A DNA stretch of 64,000 bases. It comes from Verrucomicrobiales bacterium (GTDB lineage Bacteria > Verrucomicrobiota > Verrucomicrobiia > Verrucomicrobiales > DEV007). The notes under the pieces were generated by a model. It did not search any database, had not been told where the DNA came from, and saw only the letters and a list, made by a program, of their open reading frames with translations. Position 1 is the stretch's first letter. Every line of letters starts with the position of its first letter. Where the stretch lies: NCBI GenBank assembly GCA_029213065.1, contig JARGPH010000029.1, positions 1 through 64,000 on the forward strand, written 5' to 3'. Position numbers and translations under genes: made by a program. Positions 1-8,010 of the stretch are shown here, one piece after another.

Positions 1-477
1 GGAACCCTCGTCGGAGTCGATGCCCTCGCGATGTGTTGGGGGATGGTGAAGGTGGTTCTCATTCCCGTGCTCATCGGTCTCTTCGTGAATCGATTTTTTC
101 CCAAAGCGAGTGGGAGGATTTCACATGTCTCGCCGCTTGTTTCGGTGATCGCGATTGTGCTCATTGTCGCGAGCGTGATCGGGCAGAAGAACGATGTGAT
201 CTTGAATTCGGGGTGGCGGCTTCTCGCGGCTCCCGCTCTCCTCCACCTCGGCGGTTTCGGGTTGGGGTATTTTCTTTCGAGATTTTTTAAGCTTCCCGAA
301 GCCAGCGCCCGCACCATTTCCATCGAAGTGGGGATGCAGAATTCCGGACTCGGAACCCATCTCGCGAACAGGTATTTCCCCGGAACGATTGCCGCGGTTC
401 CCTGTGCGATCAGCGCGGTTTATCACTGCATTATCGGAAGCATCGTCGCCGCTTACTGGCGGCGGAAGGGGGCCTGA
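1..477 (+). CDS. Bile acid:sodium symporter (BASS) family transporter, C-terminal part
   Basis: The reading frame is open from base 1 and ends at 477, so this is the C-terminal ~158 residues of a protein that begins outside the window. It has four to five hydrophobic stretches and the conserved motif VGMQNSGLG near residue 110, which with the following H and N residues lies in the substrate/sodium-binding core of BASS-fold transporters. By family it would be an inner-membrane sodium-coupled symporter for an organic anion; the substrate cannot be read from the sequence. A second, separate BASS protein lies at 61279-62145. The next gene is convergent. Confidence 0.85.
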   Translation, partial: GTLVGVDALAMCWGMVKVVLIPVLIGLFVNRFFPKASGRISHVSPLVSVIAIVLIVASVIGQKNDVILNSGWRLLAAPALLHLGGFGLGYFLSRFFKLPEASARTISIEVGMQNSGLGTHLANRYFPGTIAAVPCAISAVYHCIIGSIVAAYWRRKGA

Positions 478-481
478 ATGT

Positions 482-616
482 TTATTCCGGGGGAAAGAGA
501 TCGAGGAACGCTTCGGCCTCGCGCACTTTTAATCTTCTCGGGTGGTAGAAATTTAAGGCGGCAACGATTTCCGGATTGATCTCTAACTTTTCGATCTGGA
601 GATTTCGAGACCCCAT
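482..616 (-). CDS. Possible 44-residue small protein or gene remnant
   Basis: A short minus-strand frame with an ATG at 616 and TAA at 482-484, in the 200-base space between two convergent genes. The predicted product (MGSRNLQIEKLEINPEIVAA... to ...AFLDLFPPE) has a charged, helix-like composition that reads more like protein than the other frames here. An in-frame TGA lies seven codons upstream, so it is not an obvious extension of a longer gene. There is no ribosome-binding site, but that is normal in this window. I do not recognise it. It could be a real small protein, the tail of a decayed gene, or chance. Confidence 0.3.
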   Translation of the reverse strand: MGSRNLQIEKLEINPEIVAALNFYHPRRLKVREAEAFLDLFPPE

Positions 617-677
617 TTCGCTTAGGCTGCAGGGTCACGCTGAAGGGAGCGAAATGCCAGCCTGCCGTATGTGCTTT

Positions 678-1367
678 CTACATCGACAGACCAAAGGCCT
701 TTCCTACTAGTGCGGTCACTCCCATCGCGGCGGATCCCCAGGCGCAGACTCTCCATGCGCCGACGATTGGCGAGGCACCTCCCATTCTTGCGGCAAATGC
801 ACCCAGAGCAGCGAGGGCGACAGTGGCGCACAGGGGGATAAGCCAGGGGATGATGGTGAGGGGTGATACCATTGTGATGACAAGAGGGATCGTGGCTCCG
901 GCGGCGAACATTCCGGCGGAGGTAAATGCGGCTTCGTAGGGGCGGGCGCTCAATTCGTGCACGATTCCGATATCATCGCGGGCATGGGCGCCGAGGGCAT
1001 CATGTTCCATGAGCTGATGCGCCACTTCGTCGGCGAGTTCGGGGCTGAGGCCCCGCTCACGATAGATCCCGGCGAGCTCTGCGAGTTCCCCCTCGCGATT
1101 GTTTTCGAGGGAGTTCATCTCGATTTTGAGATCGGCGTGTTCGATGTCTTTTTGCGATTGAACAGAGACGTATTCTCCAGCAGCCATGGAAAGGGCGCCG
1201 GCCGCCAGTCCTGCCGTGCCGGCGAGGATGATGGTTTCGCTGCCCGCTCCTGCCACGGCGACTCCGGTGATGAGGCTCGCGGTGGAAACGATCCCGTCAT
1301 TCGCACCCAGCACGGCGGCTCTCAACCAGCCGGATCGGTGGATTCGGTGGGGTTCATGATGTGGCAT
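678..1367 (-). CDS. VIT1/CCC1 family iron/manganese transporter
   Basis: 229 residues. The N-terminal motif LGANDGIVSTASL, followed by GLAAGALSMAAGEYVSV, is diagnostic of the VIT1/CCC1 family of Fe2+/Mn2+ exporters. About five membrane helices are visible (near 12-35, 43-62, 145-165, 170-192 and 205-225). Between helices 2 and 3 lies a Glu/His-rich cytoplasmic stretch (about 70-140), as in the metal-binding helices of plant VIT1. By family it moves divalent iron or manganese across the inner membrane for detoxification. It stands alone, convergent with the BASS gene, and has no recognisable metal-responsive operator. Confidence 0.88.
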   Translation of the reverse strand: MPHHEPHRIHRSGWLRAAVLGANDGIVSTASLITGVAVAGAGSETIILAGTAGLAAGALSMAAGEYVSVQSQKDIEHADLKIEMNSLENNREGELAELAGIYRERGLSPELADEVAHQLMEHDALGAHARDDIGIVHELSARPYEAAFTSAGMFAAGATIPLVITMVSPLTIIPWLIPLCATVALAALGAFAARMGGASPIVGAWRVCAWGSAAMGVTALVGKAFGLSM

Positions 1368-1583
1368 GGGCGGAAACAGGAAAGAGGTCGCGAGTCGTAA
1401 ATGGTGGAAAAGAGGATGTTCGATTCAAGGTGGTGCGTCAACTTCGCGTTTGAAACATCATCGTGCCGAGCCTCCCCGTTGAAAAAGCGGTTAATCGACT
1501 GATTTTGTTTAAGTTTGATTTGAGAGTGGATGGACCGGGGAAGTGTCTTCTTTTTCGTGTCTCGTCGCTGAACGAACCGTACC

Positions 1584-2855
1584 ATGAGCGAGAAAGATTC
1601 AAAAACAGACCGTCGTGATTTCCTCCAGAATTCATTTTTAGGAGCTGCAGGAGCCGGGCTTGCGGTCGCCTCGACCACTCATGTGGCAATTGCTGAAGAG
1701 AAAACCACGCCGAAAACGGATCATACCAACGAGGTGGATGTCCTTGTGGTGGGCGGCGGAACCGCGGGGGTGATTGCGGCAATTCAGGCGGGCCGCGCCG
1801 GGGCGAAAACTCTCCTCGTGGAGCGTGGCAGTCAGCTTGGCGGAACGACGACCACCGGCGGTGTTGCTTTTCCGGGGCTTTTTGATGCGTGGGGAAAACA
1901 GGTTATCGCCGGGATCGGGTGGGAACTGGTGAAAGAGAGTGTCGAGATGGACGGCGGGGACTTCCCCGATTTTGCGAAAGTGCCTCAGCGCCACTGGCAC
2001 AATCAGCTTTATACGAATCAGTTTCTTTACGCGATTCTCGCCGAGGAAAAATGTGAGCAGGCCGGAGTGTCGATTGCCTACTACGAGTTTCCCCGATCGG
2101 TCGCAAAAACGGAGACGGGCTGGGAAGTGGATTGTGTGGGCTTCGGGACGACCCGCCGGGTTCACTGCAAACAGATCATCGATTGCACGGGCGGTGCCGA
2201 GGTCGTGGGGCTCCTCGGCTTTCCCCGATTGCGGGAAGAGGAGCGCCAACCGGGATCGTTTCTTTTCAAGCTGGGGGAAGCTCACGCTCCGGGACGCGAG
2301 CAGGTTCACCGTGTCTATGTTCATGGTGCTGATTCGACCAGTTCGGTGACGGCGACGGAGGCGAACCTGACAGGACGAAAAACAATTCTCGCGAAACTGC
2401 GGAAGGAGAAGAAACGGCTCATGCACCTGCAGCCCGAAACCGGATTCCGTGAGAGTTTTCGGATTGAAGGGGAAACGATCGTGAGTGTGAATGACTATAC
2501 TTCCGGACGGGTTTTCGAAGATGCGATCTGCAACGCGTTCTATCCCGTAGATCTTCATACCAAGCAGGGTGTGAAACCCAAGCCACTCAAACCGGGGACG
2601 GTTCCGACGATCCCCCTGCGCGCCCTCATTCCAAAAGGGAGCCGCAACATCATCGTGGCGGGGCGCTGTGTCAGTAGTGACAGGCTCGCGAATTCGGGGC
2701 TGAGAGTTCAGGCTTCCTGCATGGCGATGGGGCAGGCTGCCGGTGTTGCCGCCACACTCGCGGCACAGTCGGGGACTACGCCGCTGGAGGTTCCGCTGGA
2801 GGGGATTCACCGCCTCCTCGCGGAGCACGGAGCGATTCTTCCGGGAAAGGCCTAA
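1584..2855 (+). CDS. Exported FAD-dependent oxidoreductase (FAD_oxidored family)
   Basis: 423 residues. The N-terminus has a twin-arginine signal (TDRRDFLQ at 8-15, then an Ala/Gly-rich hydrophobic segment), so the folded flavoprotein is probably exported by Tat. The Rossmann dinucleotide motif VDVLVVGGGTAGVIAA lies at 51-66, with an acidic residue ending beta-2 (VERGSQLGG), and a C-terminal FAD-contact motif near 370-400 (GSRNIIVAGRCVSSDRLA, then GQAAGVAA). This is the architecture of the FAD_oxidored (PF12831-like) proteins common in Planctomycetes and Verrucomicrobia. The substrate is unknown. The following membrane gene starts 31 bases downstream and may be co-transcribed. Confidence 0.85.
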   Translation: MSEKDSKTDRRDFLQNSFLGAAGAGLAVASTTHVAIAEEKTTPKTDHTNEVDVLVVGGGTAGVIAAIQAGRAGAKTLLVERGSQLGGTTTTGGVAFPGLFDAWGKQVIAGIGWELVKESVEMDGGDFPDFAKVPQRHWHNQLYTNQFLYAILAEEKCEQAGVSIAYYEFPRSVAKTETGWEVDCVGFGTTRRVHCKQIIDCTGGAEVVGLLGFPRLREEERQPGSFLFKLGEAHAPGREQVHRVYVHGADSTSSVTATEANLTGRKTILAKLRKEKKRLMHLQPETGFRESFRIEGETIVSVNDYTSGRVFEDAICNAFYPVDLHTKQGVKPKPLKPGTVPTIPLRALIPKGSRNIIVAGRCVSSDRLANSGLRVQASCMAMGQAAGVAATLAAQSGTTPLEVPLEGIHRLLAEHGAILPGKA

Positions 2856-2886
2856 ACCTTGGTCTCTCTGTGTTAGGCTTCCTGCG

Positions 2887-3816
2887 ATGAAACGGCACTG
2901 GGTATCGCTACTGACAGCTTCGACTTTTCTCGTCCTCGCCGTCAGCGGGGTCCTTGCTTTTGTGCGTCCGTTTTCTCTCGGAATCGTGGGACTGCACTCC
3001 CTCATGGGGTTTGTGTTTATCGCTCTCGTGGCGCTTCACATCGGCAAGAACAAAGGGCATTTGAATCGCTATGTCCGGAGGCGCTCGCTCTGGATAATTT
3101 TGCTTCTGACGACTTTGCTGACAGTAATTCTCGTGTGGCAGCCGGCTCCTGTGAAGGCTTTGTTAGGACTCAGTAAGAATCTCGGTCCGGCAGTAGATCG
3201 GTTCGAGGTCACGGAGGAGGGGATTACTTATTTCTATCACCCGGCTCCCGACTATCGCCTCAAGCTGTCGATTCGGACGGGGAGCGGCTTTGATCCTGAC
3301 AACCCTCCTCATCTTGCCGTGTGGTTGGAGAACGCTTCTTTTTACCACATCAAAACGCTCCATGAGCCGGAGGGCGATGGAGGAGGTCAGTTGCCTTATT
3401 GGAGTTTCAAGCGGGATGGCTGGGAAGAGGCGAAGCGAGAGGCCGAGGCAGCGGAGCAGTCCGACGGGGACGTTGATGCGGTGTCCGCTCCCACGCAAAA
3501 CAGCTCTTTTGATCCGGGGGATTATCTTCTTCCGAATCCGGAGAGTCCGATGACGTATCAGGTCATGATTGAGATCAAGGCGGCAGCGGAAAGCGGCGGG
3601 GCGGAGGATGCACCATCCTTGATCTACAAGGTCGAAATCGACAATGCCGATCCTTATGTCTATCAGCTCTTCGAGCTGGTCGGGTATCCCAAAAAGATCG
3701 AGGACACTGAAGAGAAGGAGGAGTGGGCGATTTACTATTACGATGAACCAATGAGCCCGGCTCTGGAGCTAATCGACAGCGCGCTGTTGACGATTGAGCG
3801 GGTTCCGGAGAATTAG
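2887..3816 (+). CDS. Membrane protein with DUF4405-like anchor and DUF2271-like domain
   Basis: 309 residues from the ATG at 2887. The open frame extends upstream but would overlap the FAD gene. Three hydrophobic segments (about 7-27, 33-52 and 60-82) with a helix-end histidine (LVALHIGKN) resemble the heme-binding DUF4405 module. They are followed by a soluble domain with HLAVWLENASFYHIKTL and later PMTYQVMIEIKAA, which resembles DUF2271 proteins found beside flavin- and heme-dependent redox systems. The position directly after an exported FAD oxidoreductase fits a redox partner role; that role is inference. The gene ends in a strong hairpin. Confidence 0.6.
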   Translation: MKRHWVSLLTASTFLVLAVSGVLAFVRPFSLGIVGLHSLMGFVFIALVALHIGKNKGHLNRYVRRRSLWIILLLTTLLTVILVWQPAPVKALLGLSKNLGPAVDRFEVTEEGITYFYHPAPDYRLKLSIRTGSGFDPDNPPHLAVWLENASFYHIKTLHEPEGDGGGQLPYWSFKRDGWEEAKREAEAAEQSDGDVDAVSAPTQNSSFDPGDYLLPNPESPMTYQVMIEIKAAAESGGAEDAPSLIYKVEIDNADPYVYQLFELVGYPKKIEDTEEKEEWAIYYYDEPMSPALELIDSALLTIERVPEN

Positions 3817-3850
3817 AAAGCCGACTTCCCGTGAAGGGAAGGTCGGCTTT
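3817..3850. terminator. Bidirectional rho-independent terminator
   Basis: An inverted repeat (AAAGCCGACTTCCC, short loop, complementary arm with one bulged G) starts one base after the upstream stop codon and lies 20 bases from the end of the convergent gene. The A run on one side and T run on the other let it serve both strands. Confidence 0.85.
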
Positions 3851-3870
3851 AGGTGGAATGCTGTCGGGGG

Positions 3871-4302
3871 TTACTGCTGCCCGACCCGGCTCCAGAAACT
3901 ATCCCCTGCGGCGATGTCCCGTGCTTCGATTTTGTCGGCGGCAAGCCTGCTGTTTTCGAAGGCAATTACGTATTCATCCAGTTTGAAGACCCGGCGGAAA
4001 GCGGCACCATCATTGTGAACATTGACGTTGGCACCGGCGATGGTGACGTTTGCGGGGATCGTGACGAAGAGGCGTTCGCCGGAGCTCATTCTGATTCGGA
4101 TGAGGCGATCAGGGAAGCTGGTTTCGATGATCCTGCCCGTGAATCGGGGGAGCTTTGCAATTTCGGGAAGCTTGACCCGTTTGTCGGTCACTTTTTTGGT
4201 CAGGTCAGGTGCCTTCGGGATCGTTAACTTCGGTTTGTTCTGAGCCATGAGAACCGATGAAGTTCCGAGGGCGATGGCAAGGATTAGTAGTGTTGTTTTC
4301 AT
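3871..4302 (-). CDS. Small secreted protein of unknown function
   Basis: 143 residues with a clear signal peptide (MKTTLLILAIALGTSSVLMA, cleavage near 20/21). The mature part opens with a Lys/Pro-rich stretch and then an apparently all-beta domain (FTGRIIETSFPDRLIRIRMS, ERLFVTIPANVTI) that suggests a small barrel. There are no cysteines. The C-terminus (RDIAAGDSFWSRVGQQ) is amphipathic. I do not recognise a family. It stands alone between two terminators, so it is probably monocistronic and periplasmic. Confidence 0.7.
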   Translation of the reverse strand: MKTTLLILAIALGTSSVLMAQNKPKLTIPKAPDLTKKVTDKRVKLPEIAKLPRFTGRIIETSFPDRLIRIRMSSGERLFVTIPANVTIAGANVNVHNDGAAFRRVFKLDEYVIAFENSRLAADKIEARDIAAGDSFWSRVGQQ

Positions 4303-4462
4303 TTTCTATATTTCGATTTTGGTGTTTTGAAAGTGCGGCGGTGCAGTGCACGGCTCGAATCTTTCCTTAACTGAGAGACGGATCAGAAAATGGTTTACGC
4401 ATTGTTTTATGGAAAATATAGTTCGGTTAGGTTGATTGTTAGAGCGACTTTTGGACGGGCAC

Positions 4463-4495
4463 AAAAAAAGCCCGGTCGAATTGACCGGGCCTTTT
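4463..4495 (-). terminator. Rho-independent terminator of the pilT pair
   Basis: An 8-bp GC-rich stem (GCCCGGTC / GACCGGGC, 4470-4477 and 4483-4490) with a T7 run on the minus strand (A7 at 4463-4469 on the plus strand), 25 bases past the pilT stop codon. Confidence 0.88.
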
Positions 4496-4519
4496 GTTCG
4501 TTTGAAAGAGGTGTGGCGG

Positions 4520-5623
4520 TTAGTCTTCCGTGGTGCCGCCGGCCGAGTTTCCGAGATCGGCATATTCGGGGGGAAGTGCGTTTTTGAACCGGTTCTTGTC
4601 GATCGCTTTCATGTAAGCTTCAACGGGTGAGGCAACGCCTTCGACCATCTTCGCCCAGATGGCGTCATCCATGAACTGCATGCCGTATTCTTTACCACCG
4701 GTGATGATGTCGTATAGCTTCTGGGTGGAGCCTTCACGAATCACTGAGGCAACCGCCGGTGTCGAAACGAGAATCTCATTCACGGCAACACGACCGGGTT
4801 GATCATCCCGTTTCAGAAGGAGCTGGGCAACGACACCGCGAAGTGATCCCGCCAACATGGTTCGCACCTGTGACTGCTGATCGGAGGGAAAGACGTCGAC
4901 GAGTCGGTCGACGGTCTTACGGGCGTTGTTGGTGTGGAGCGTTCCAAAGACGAGCAGGCCCGTTTCCGCAGCGGTGAGGGCGAGTGAAATGGTTTCGAGG
5001 TCACGCATCTCACCCACGAGCACGATGTCGGCATCCTCACGAAGAGAAGCACGCAAGCCGTCAGCGAAGGAAGGAGTGTGAATCGGCACCTCACGCTGTG
5101 AGATCGTCGATTTCTTGTTGTTGTGAACAAACTCGATCGGTTCCTCGACGGTGATGATGTGTCGTGAGTAGGTGCGGTTGATGTAATCGATCAGAGCGGC
5201 GAGCGTGGTGGACTTGCCGGAACCGGTCGGTCCCGTCACGAGAACAAGGCCGCTTCGCATGTCGCCGAAGCTTTCAATTGTTTCGGGAACGCCGAGGTCC
5301 TGAATTGTTTTGATTTTCGTCGGAATGAGACGGAAAACAGCACCGAGTCCGTTGTTTTGTTTGAAGTAGTTGCAACGAAAGCGGGATTCCTTATCCATCT
5401 CGTAAGCAAAGTCGAGGTCGCCTGTTTCGAGGAATCTCTCGTAGGCTTTCTCGTCGCAGATCTCCTTGAGCATGTGGTTGAGCGTGGCATGCTCAAGCAC
5501 GCCCTCGGCGATCGGGGCAATTCCTCCGTGCGCCCGCATTTTGGGCGGCTGTCCTTCACTGAGGTGAAGATCGGAACCACCGGTTTCAACGAGGTGGGTA
5601 AAGTATTGGTCAATAACGGCCAT
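4520..5623 (-). CDS. pilT: Type IV pilus retraction ATPase PilT
   Basis: 367 residues, slightly longer than the usual ~345. Walker A GPTGSGKSTT is at 131-140, the Asp box ITVEEPIEF at 157-165, Walker B VLVGEMRDLE at 201-210 and the His box FGTLHTNN at 226-233. These are the motifs of the hexameric PilT motor that disassembles pilin at the inner-membrane platform and powers retraction and twitching. In the Asp box the usual Asp is Glu (VEEP rather than EDP). A 40-residue C-terminal extension rich in Ala, Gly and acidic residues is not part of the core. It follows the second PilT-type gene after 35 bases and ends in a terminator, so the two form an operon. Confidence 0.92.
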   Translation of the reverse strand: MAVIDQYFTHLVETGGSDLHLSEGQPPKMRAHGGIAPIAEGVLEHATLNHMLKEICDEKAYERFLETGDLDFAYEMDKESRFRCNYFKQNNGLGAVFRLIPTKIKTIQDLGVPETIESFGDMRSGLVLVTGPTGSGKSTTLAALIDYINRTYSRHIITVEEPIEFVHNNKKSTISQREVPIHTPSFADGLRASLREDADIVLVGEMRDLETISLALTAAETGLLVFGTLHTNNARKTVDRLVDVFPSDQQSQVRTMLAGSLRGVVAQLLLKRDDQPGRVAVNEILVSTPAVASVIREGSTQKLYDIITGGKEYGMQFMDDAIWAKMVEGVASPVEAYMKAIDKNRFKNALPPEYADLGNSAGGTTED

Positions 5624-5658
5624 GATATAAAAAAGTAGGAGTGAAATAGAATGTTGAA

Positions 5659-6738
5659 TCAGCCGAGTGCGGCGCTGAGCGTGGTGCGGTCGATGGCCCT
5701 CCCGAGGGCTTCCTCCTTGGTGATTTTTCCTTCGTGATAGAGTTCGGCAAGGGCGTCATCCATCATGATCATGCCGACCTTTTTACCGGTCTGCATGACA
5801 CCGGGAAGCATGAAGGTTTTACCATCACGAATGATCGCGGAAACGGCTGCGGTGTTGACGAGCAGCTCCAGCGCGAGTTCGCGCCCGGTGCCGTCTTTGT
5901 TGGGGACAAGCTGCTGGGAGATCACTCCGCGGAGCGATTCCCCGACCATGATTCGAATCTGTTCCCGCTGATCGGTTGGGAACACGTCAAGAATTCGGTC
6001 AAGGGTTCGGGAGGCGCTACCGGTGTGGAGCGTTGCGAGCACGAGGTGGCCTGTTTCCGCGGCCGTGATCGCGAGCGAGATCGTTTCCAGATCCCGCATC
6101 TCACCAACCATGATGATATCCGGATCCTCACGAAGGGCGGCTCGCAGTGCCTGGGAGAAACTCTCGGTATGGGTGTGGACCTCACGTTGGTTCACATGGC
6201 AATTGTCGGAAGTGATGACATACTCGATGGGATCCTCCAGGGTAATGATGTGGTCGTTTCGCTGTTTATTGATCTCGTCGATGAGGGAGGCCAGAGTTGT
6301 CGATTTCCCTGATCCAACTGCACCGGTAACGAGGACGAGACCATTGTGATATTCTAAAAGCGGCTTGATTGCCTCAGGGAGGCCGAGCTGCGCCATGGTT
6401 CGGAGATCAGTGCTGATGACACGGAAAACCATTTCCCAGCCGAGACGGGTTTTAACGACCGAAGCACGGAAACGACCGAAATCCGGGGCGTAGGCGAAGT
6501 CGACGTCGCCGGTTTCAATGAGGCGCTGGAGTTCCGGCTCGGGAAGGTAGCCCCGTGCGAGTTTCTCAGATTGTTCATCGGTGATTAGGTCTGCATTCTC
6601 CCAGATGGGCTGCAGCAGGCCAAATCGGCGCCATTTCGGCTGAGTGCCCGGTGCAATATGGACATCGGAGACGTCATACTCCTGGGCCAATTTGAGATAC
6701 TCGTCGACGTGATCTAGAATGGGAATGGTTTCTGACAT
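5659..6738 (-). CDS. PilT/PilU-type retraction ATPase, second paralogue
   Basis: 359 residues. It has all four PilT motifs: Walker A GAVGSGKSTT at 139-148, Asp box ITLEDPIEY, Walker B IIMVGEMRDLET and His box LATLHTGS. The Walker A second residue is Ala-Val instead of the Pro-Thr of its neighbour, and the N-terminal domain differs clearly, so this is an old paralogue rather than a recent copy. By analogy with PilT/PilU pairs it could be an accessory motor, but I cannot assign PilU by sequence alone. It is the first gene of a two-gene operon; no pilin or assembly genes are in the window. Confidence 0.85.
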   Translation of the reverse strand: MSETIPILDHVDEYLKLAQEYDVSDVHIAPGTQPKWRRFGLLQPIWENADLITDEQSEKLARGYLPEPELQRLIETGDVDFAYAPDFGRFRASVVKTRLGWEMVFRVISTDLRTMAQLGLPEAIKPLLEYHNGLVLVTGAVGSGKSTTLASLIDEINKQRNDHIITLEDPIEYVITSDNCHVNQREVHTHTESFSQALRAALREDPDIIMVGEMRDLETISLAITAAETGHLVLATLHTGSASRTLDRILDVFPTDQREQIRIMVGESLRGVISQQLVPNKDGTGRELALELLVNTAAVSAIIRDGKTFMLPGVMQTGKKVGMIMMDDALAELYHEGKITKEEALGRAIDRTTLSAALG

Positions 6739-6943
6739 GATAAATAGTGAAAGGAGCAGGTGTTGCGAAACTTCTAAGGATCGGTTTTGCCGAAAGGTTC
6801 TCTCGCTTCCTGTATGAAGAGGAAAGTATTCTGATCATGACAGGGTGAGGCAAGACAAAAACCGACATTTTCGCGACTTTGAAAGCGATTCGCGCCAGAC
6901 AAAAGGTCTTGCAGGGTGCCCTCAATTCTGAGAACTCTACGTT

Positions 6944-7795
6944 GTGAAAGCTATAGGTGGTCTACTCGTATTCGTTCTCGTTTTTCTAGGTGTGGGTGTC
7001 GGCATGCATTATGCCCTCTACGAAAAAATGGGAGTATTTGTCTGGTCGATGGAAAAGGACGCTCAATCGGGCAGTTCCAAATTCGTTCGCACGACGTTGG
7101 AATCGGCGGCGGGCGCACGTGCTGCCGCTGCGGCCCCGGATGAAAGTGCGGGAGGCGAGGACACGCTTGAGTCTGCGCCGGCACCGGAGCCGGCATCACC
7201 CGGGGAGGCGAAGCCGAAGCGAAAGGCGGGCGAGTTTCCTCTCTTTAACGGAAAAGACCTCGGGGCCTGGGAAGTCACTCAGTACGGAGGCGAGGGCGAA
7301 GTCTTTGTGAATGAGGATGGCAATATGGAGTTTGGATTCGGCGCGGTCATTACCGGCGTGAACTGGGGTGAGGCTGTCCCTGCCACCTCAAATTATGAAA
7401 TCACGCTCGATGCGATGAAACTCGATGGGACGGATTTCTTCTGTGCGCTCACGTTTCCTGTGAAAGACAGCCACGCCACTTTCGTGATCGGCGGCTGGGG
7501 TGGCGGCGTCGTTGGGATCTCCTGCGTCGATGACCTCAATGCCTCCGAAAACGAGACGATGAACATCGAAGGATTTGAGGACGATGTCTGGTACAAAATC
7601 CGCGTGAGAGTGACCGATGATAAACTAAACGCATGGATCGATGACGAGGAAAAAGTCGATCTGGAGCTCGAAGATCGAAAAATCAGTCTCCTTCCCGGGG
7701 ACATTGAACTCTCGGTTCCGATCGGTATTGCGAGCTTCCAAACGCGTTCTCAATACCGGAATATCGTCTGGAGGAACCTCCCTGCAGGCGAGTAA
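6944..7795 (+). CDS. Membrane-anchored DUF1080-like (concanavalin-type) domain protein
   Basis: 283 residues starting at a GTG. A single N-terminal membrane helix (about 3-22) is followed by an Ala/Pro/Glu-rich linker (about 50-100) and then a domain opening FPLFNGKDLGAWEVTQYGG. LFNGKDL-x-x-W is the hallmark of DUF1080 (3-keto-disaccharide hydrolase / laminin-G-like fold), abundant in PVC bacteria. Later strands (WYKIRVRVTDDKLNAWIDDE, FQTRSQYRNIVWRN) fit the same jelly roll. The domain would sit outside the inner membrane. Binding or hydrolysis of a sugar derivative is the family expectation; no catalytic residue can be named. Confidence 0.8.
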   Translation: MKAIGGLLVFVLVFLGVGVGMHYALYEKMGVFVWSMEKDAQSGSSKFVRTTLESAAGARAAAAAPDESAGGEDTLESAPAPEPASPGEAKPKRKAGEFPLFNGKDLGAWEVTQYGGEGEVFVNEDGNMEFGFGAVITGVNWGEAVPATSNYEITLDAMKLDGTDFFCALTFPVKDSHATFVIGGWGGGVVGISCVDDLNASENETMNIEGFEDDVWYKIRVRVTDDKLNAWIDDEEKVDLELEDRKISLLPGDIELSVPIGIASFQTRSQYRNIVWRNLPAGE

Positions 7796-8010
7796 TTTTC
7801 GCAGAGGTGAGAATGGTGTTTTCGCGATTTTGTAATGGAAATTATAAAATTGTCAAAAATTAAAATTATGGAGGCATTAATTATCAACTTTTTCAACGAA
7901 ACGCTTGACCTATGGTCCAGATAGCGGCTGGATTATTAAAAATTGTGAAGCACCCTTCCCGAAGCCCTCTCAATTTTTAAAGACCACTCAAACTTGTTTT
8001 TAAATCCTGC

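Noticed and set aside
2849-2879. Short hairpin between the FAD gene and the next gene
   Set aside because: Only a 6-bp stem that includes the stop codon region and no T run, so it is not a terminator.
1638-3005. 455-codon minus-strand open frame
   Set aside because: It is antisense to the FAD oxidoreductase and its translation has no domain or signal; the plus-strand protein has clear motifs.
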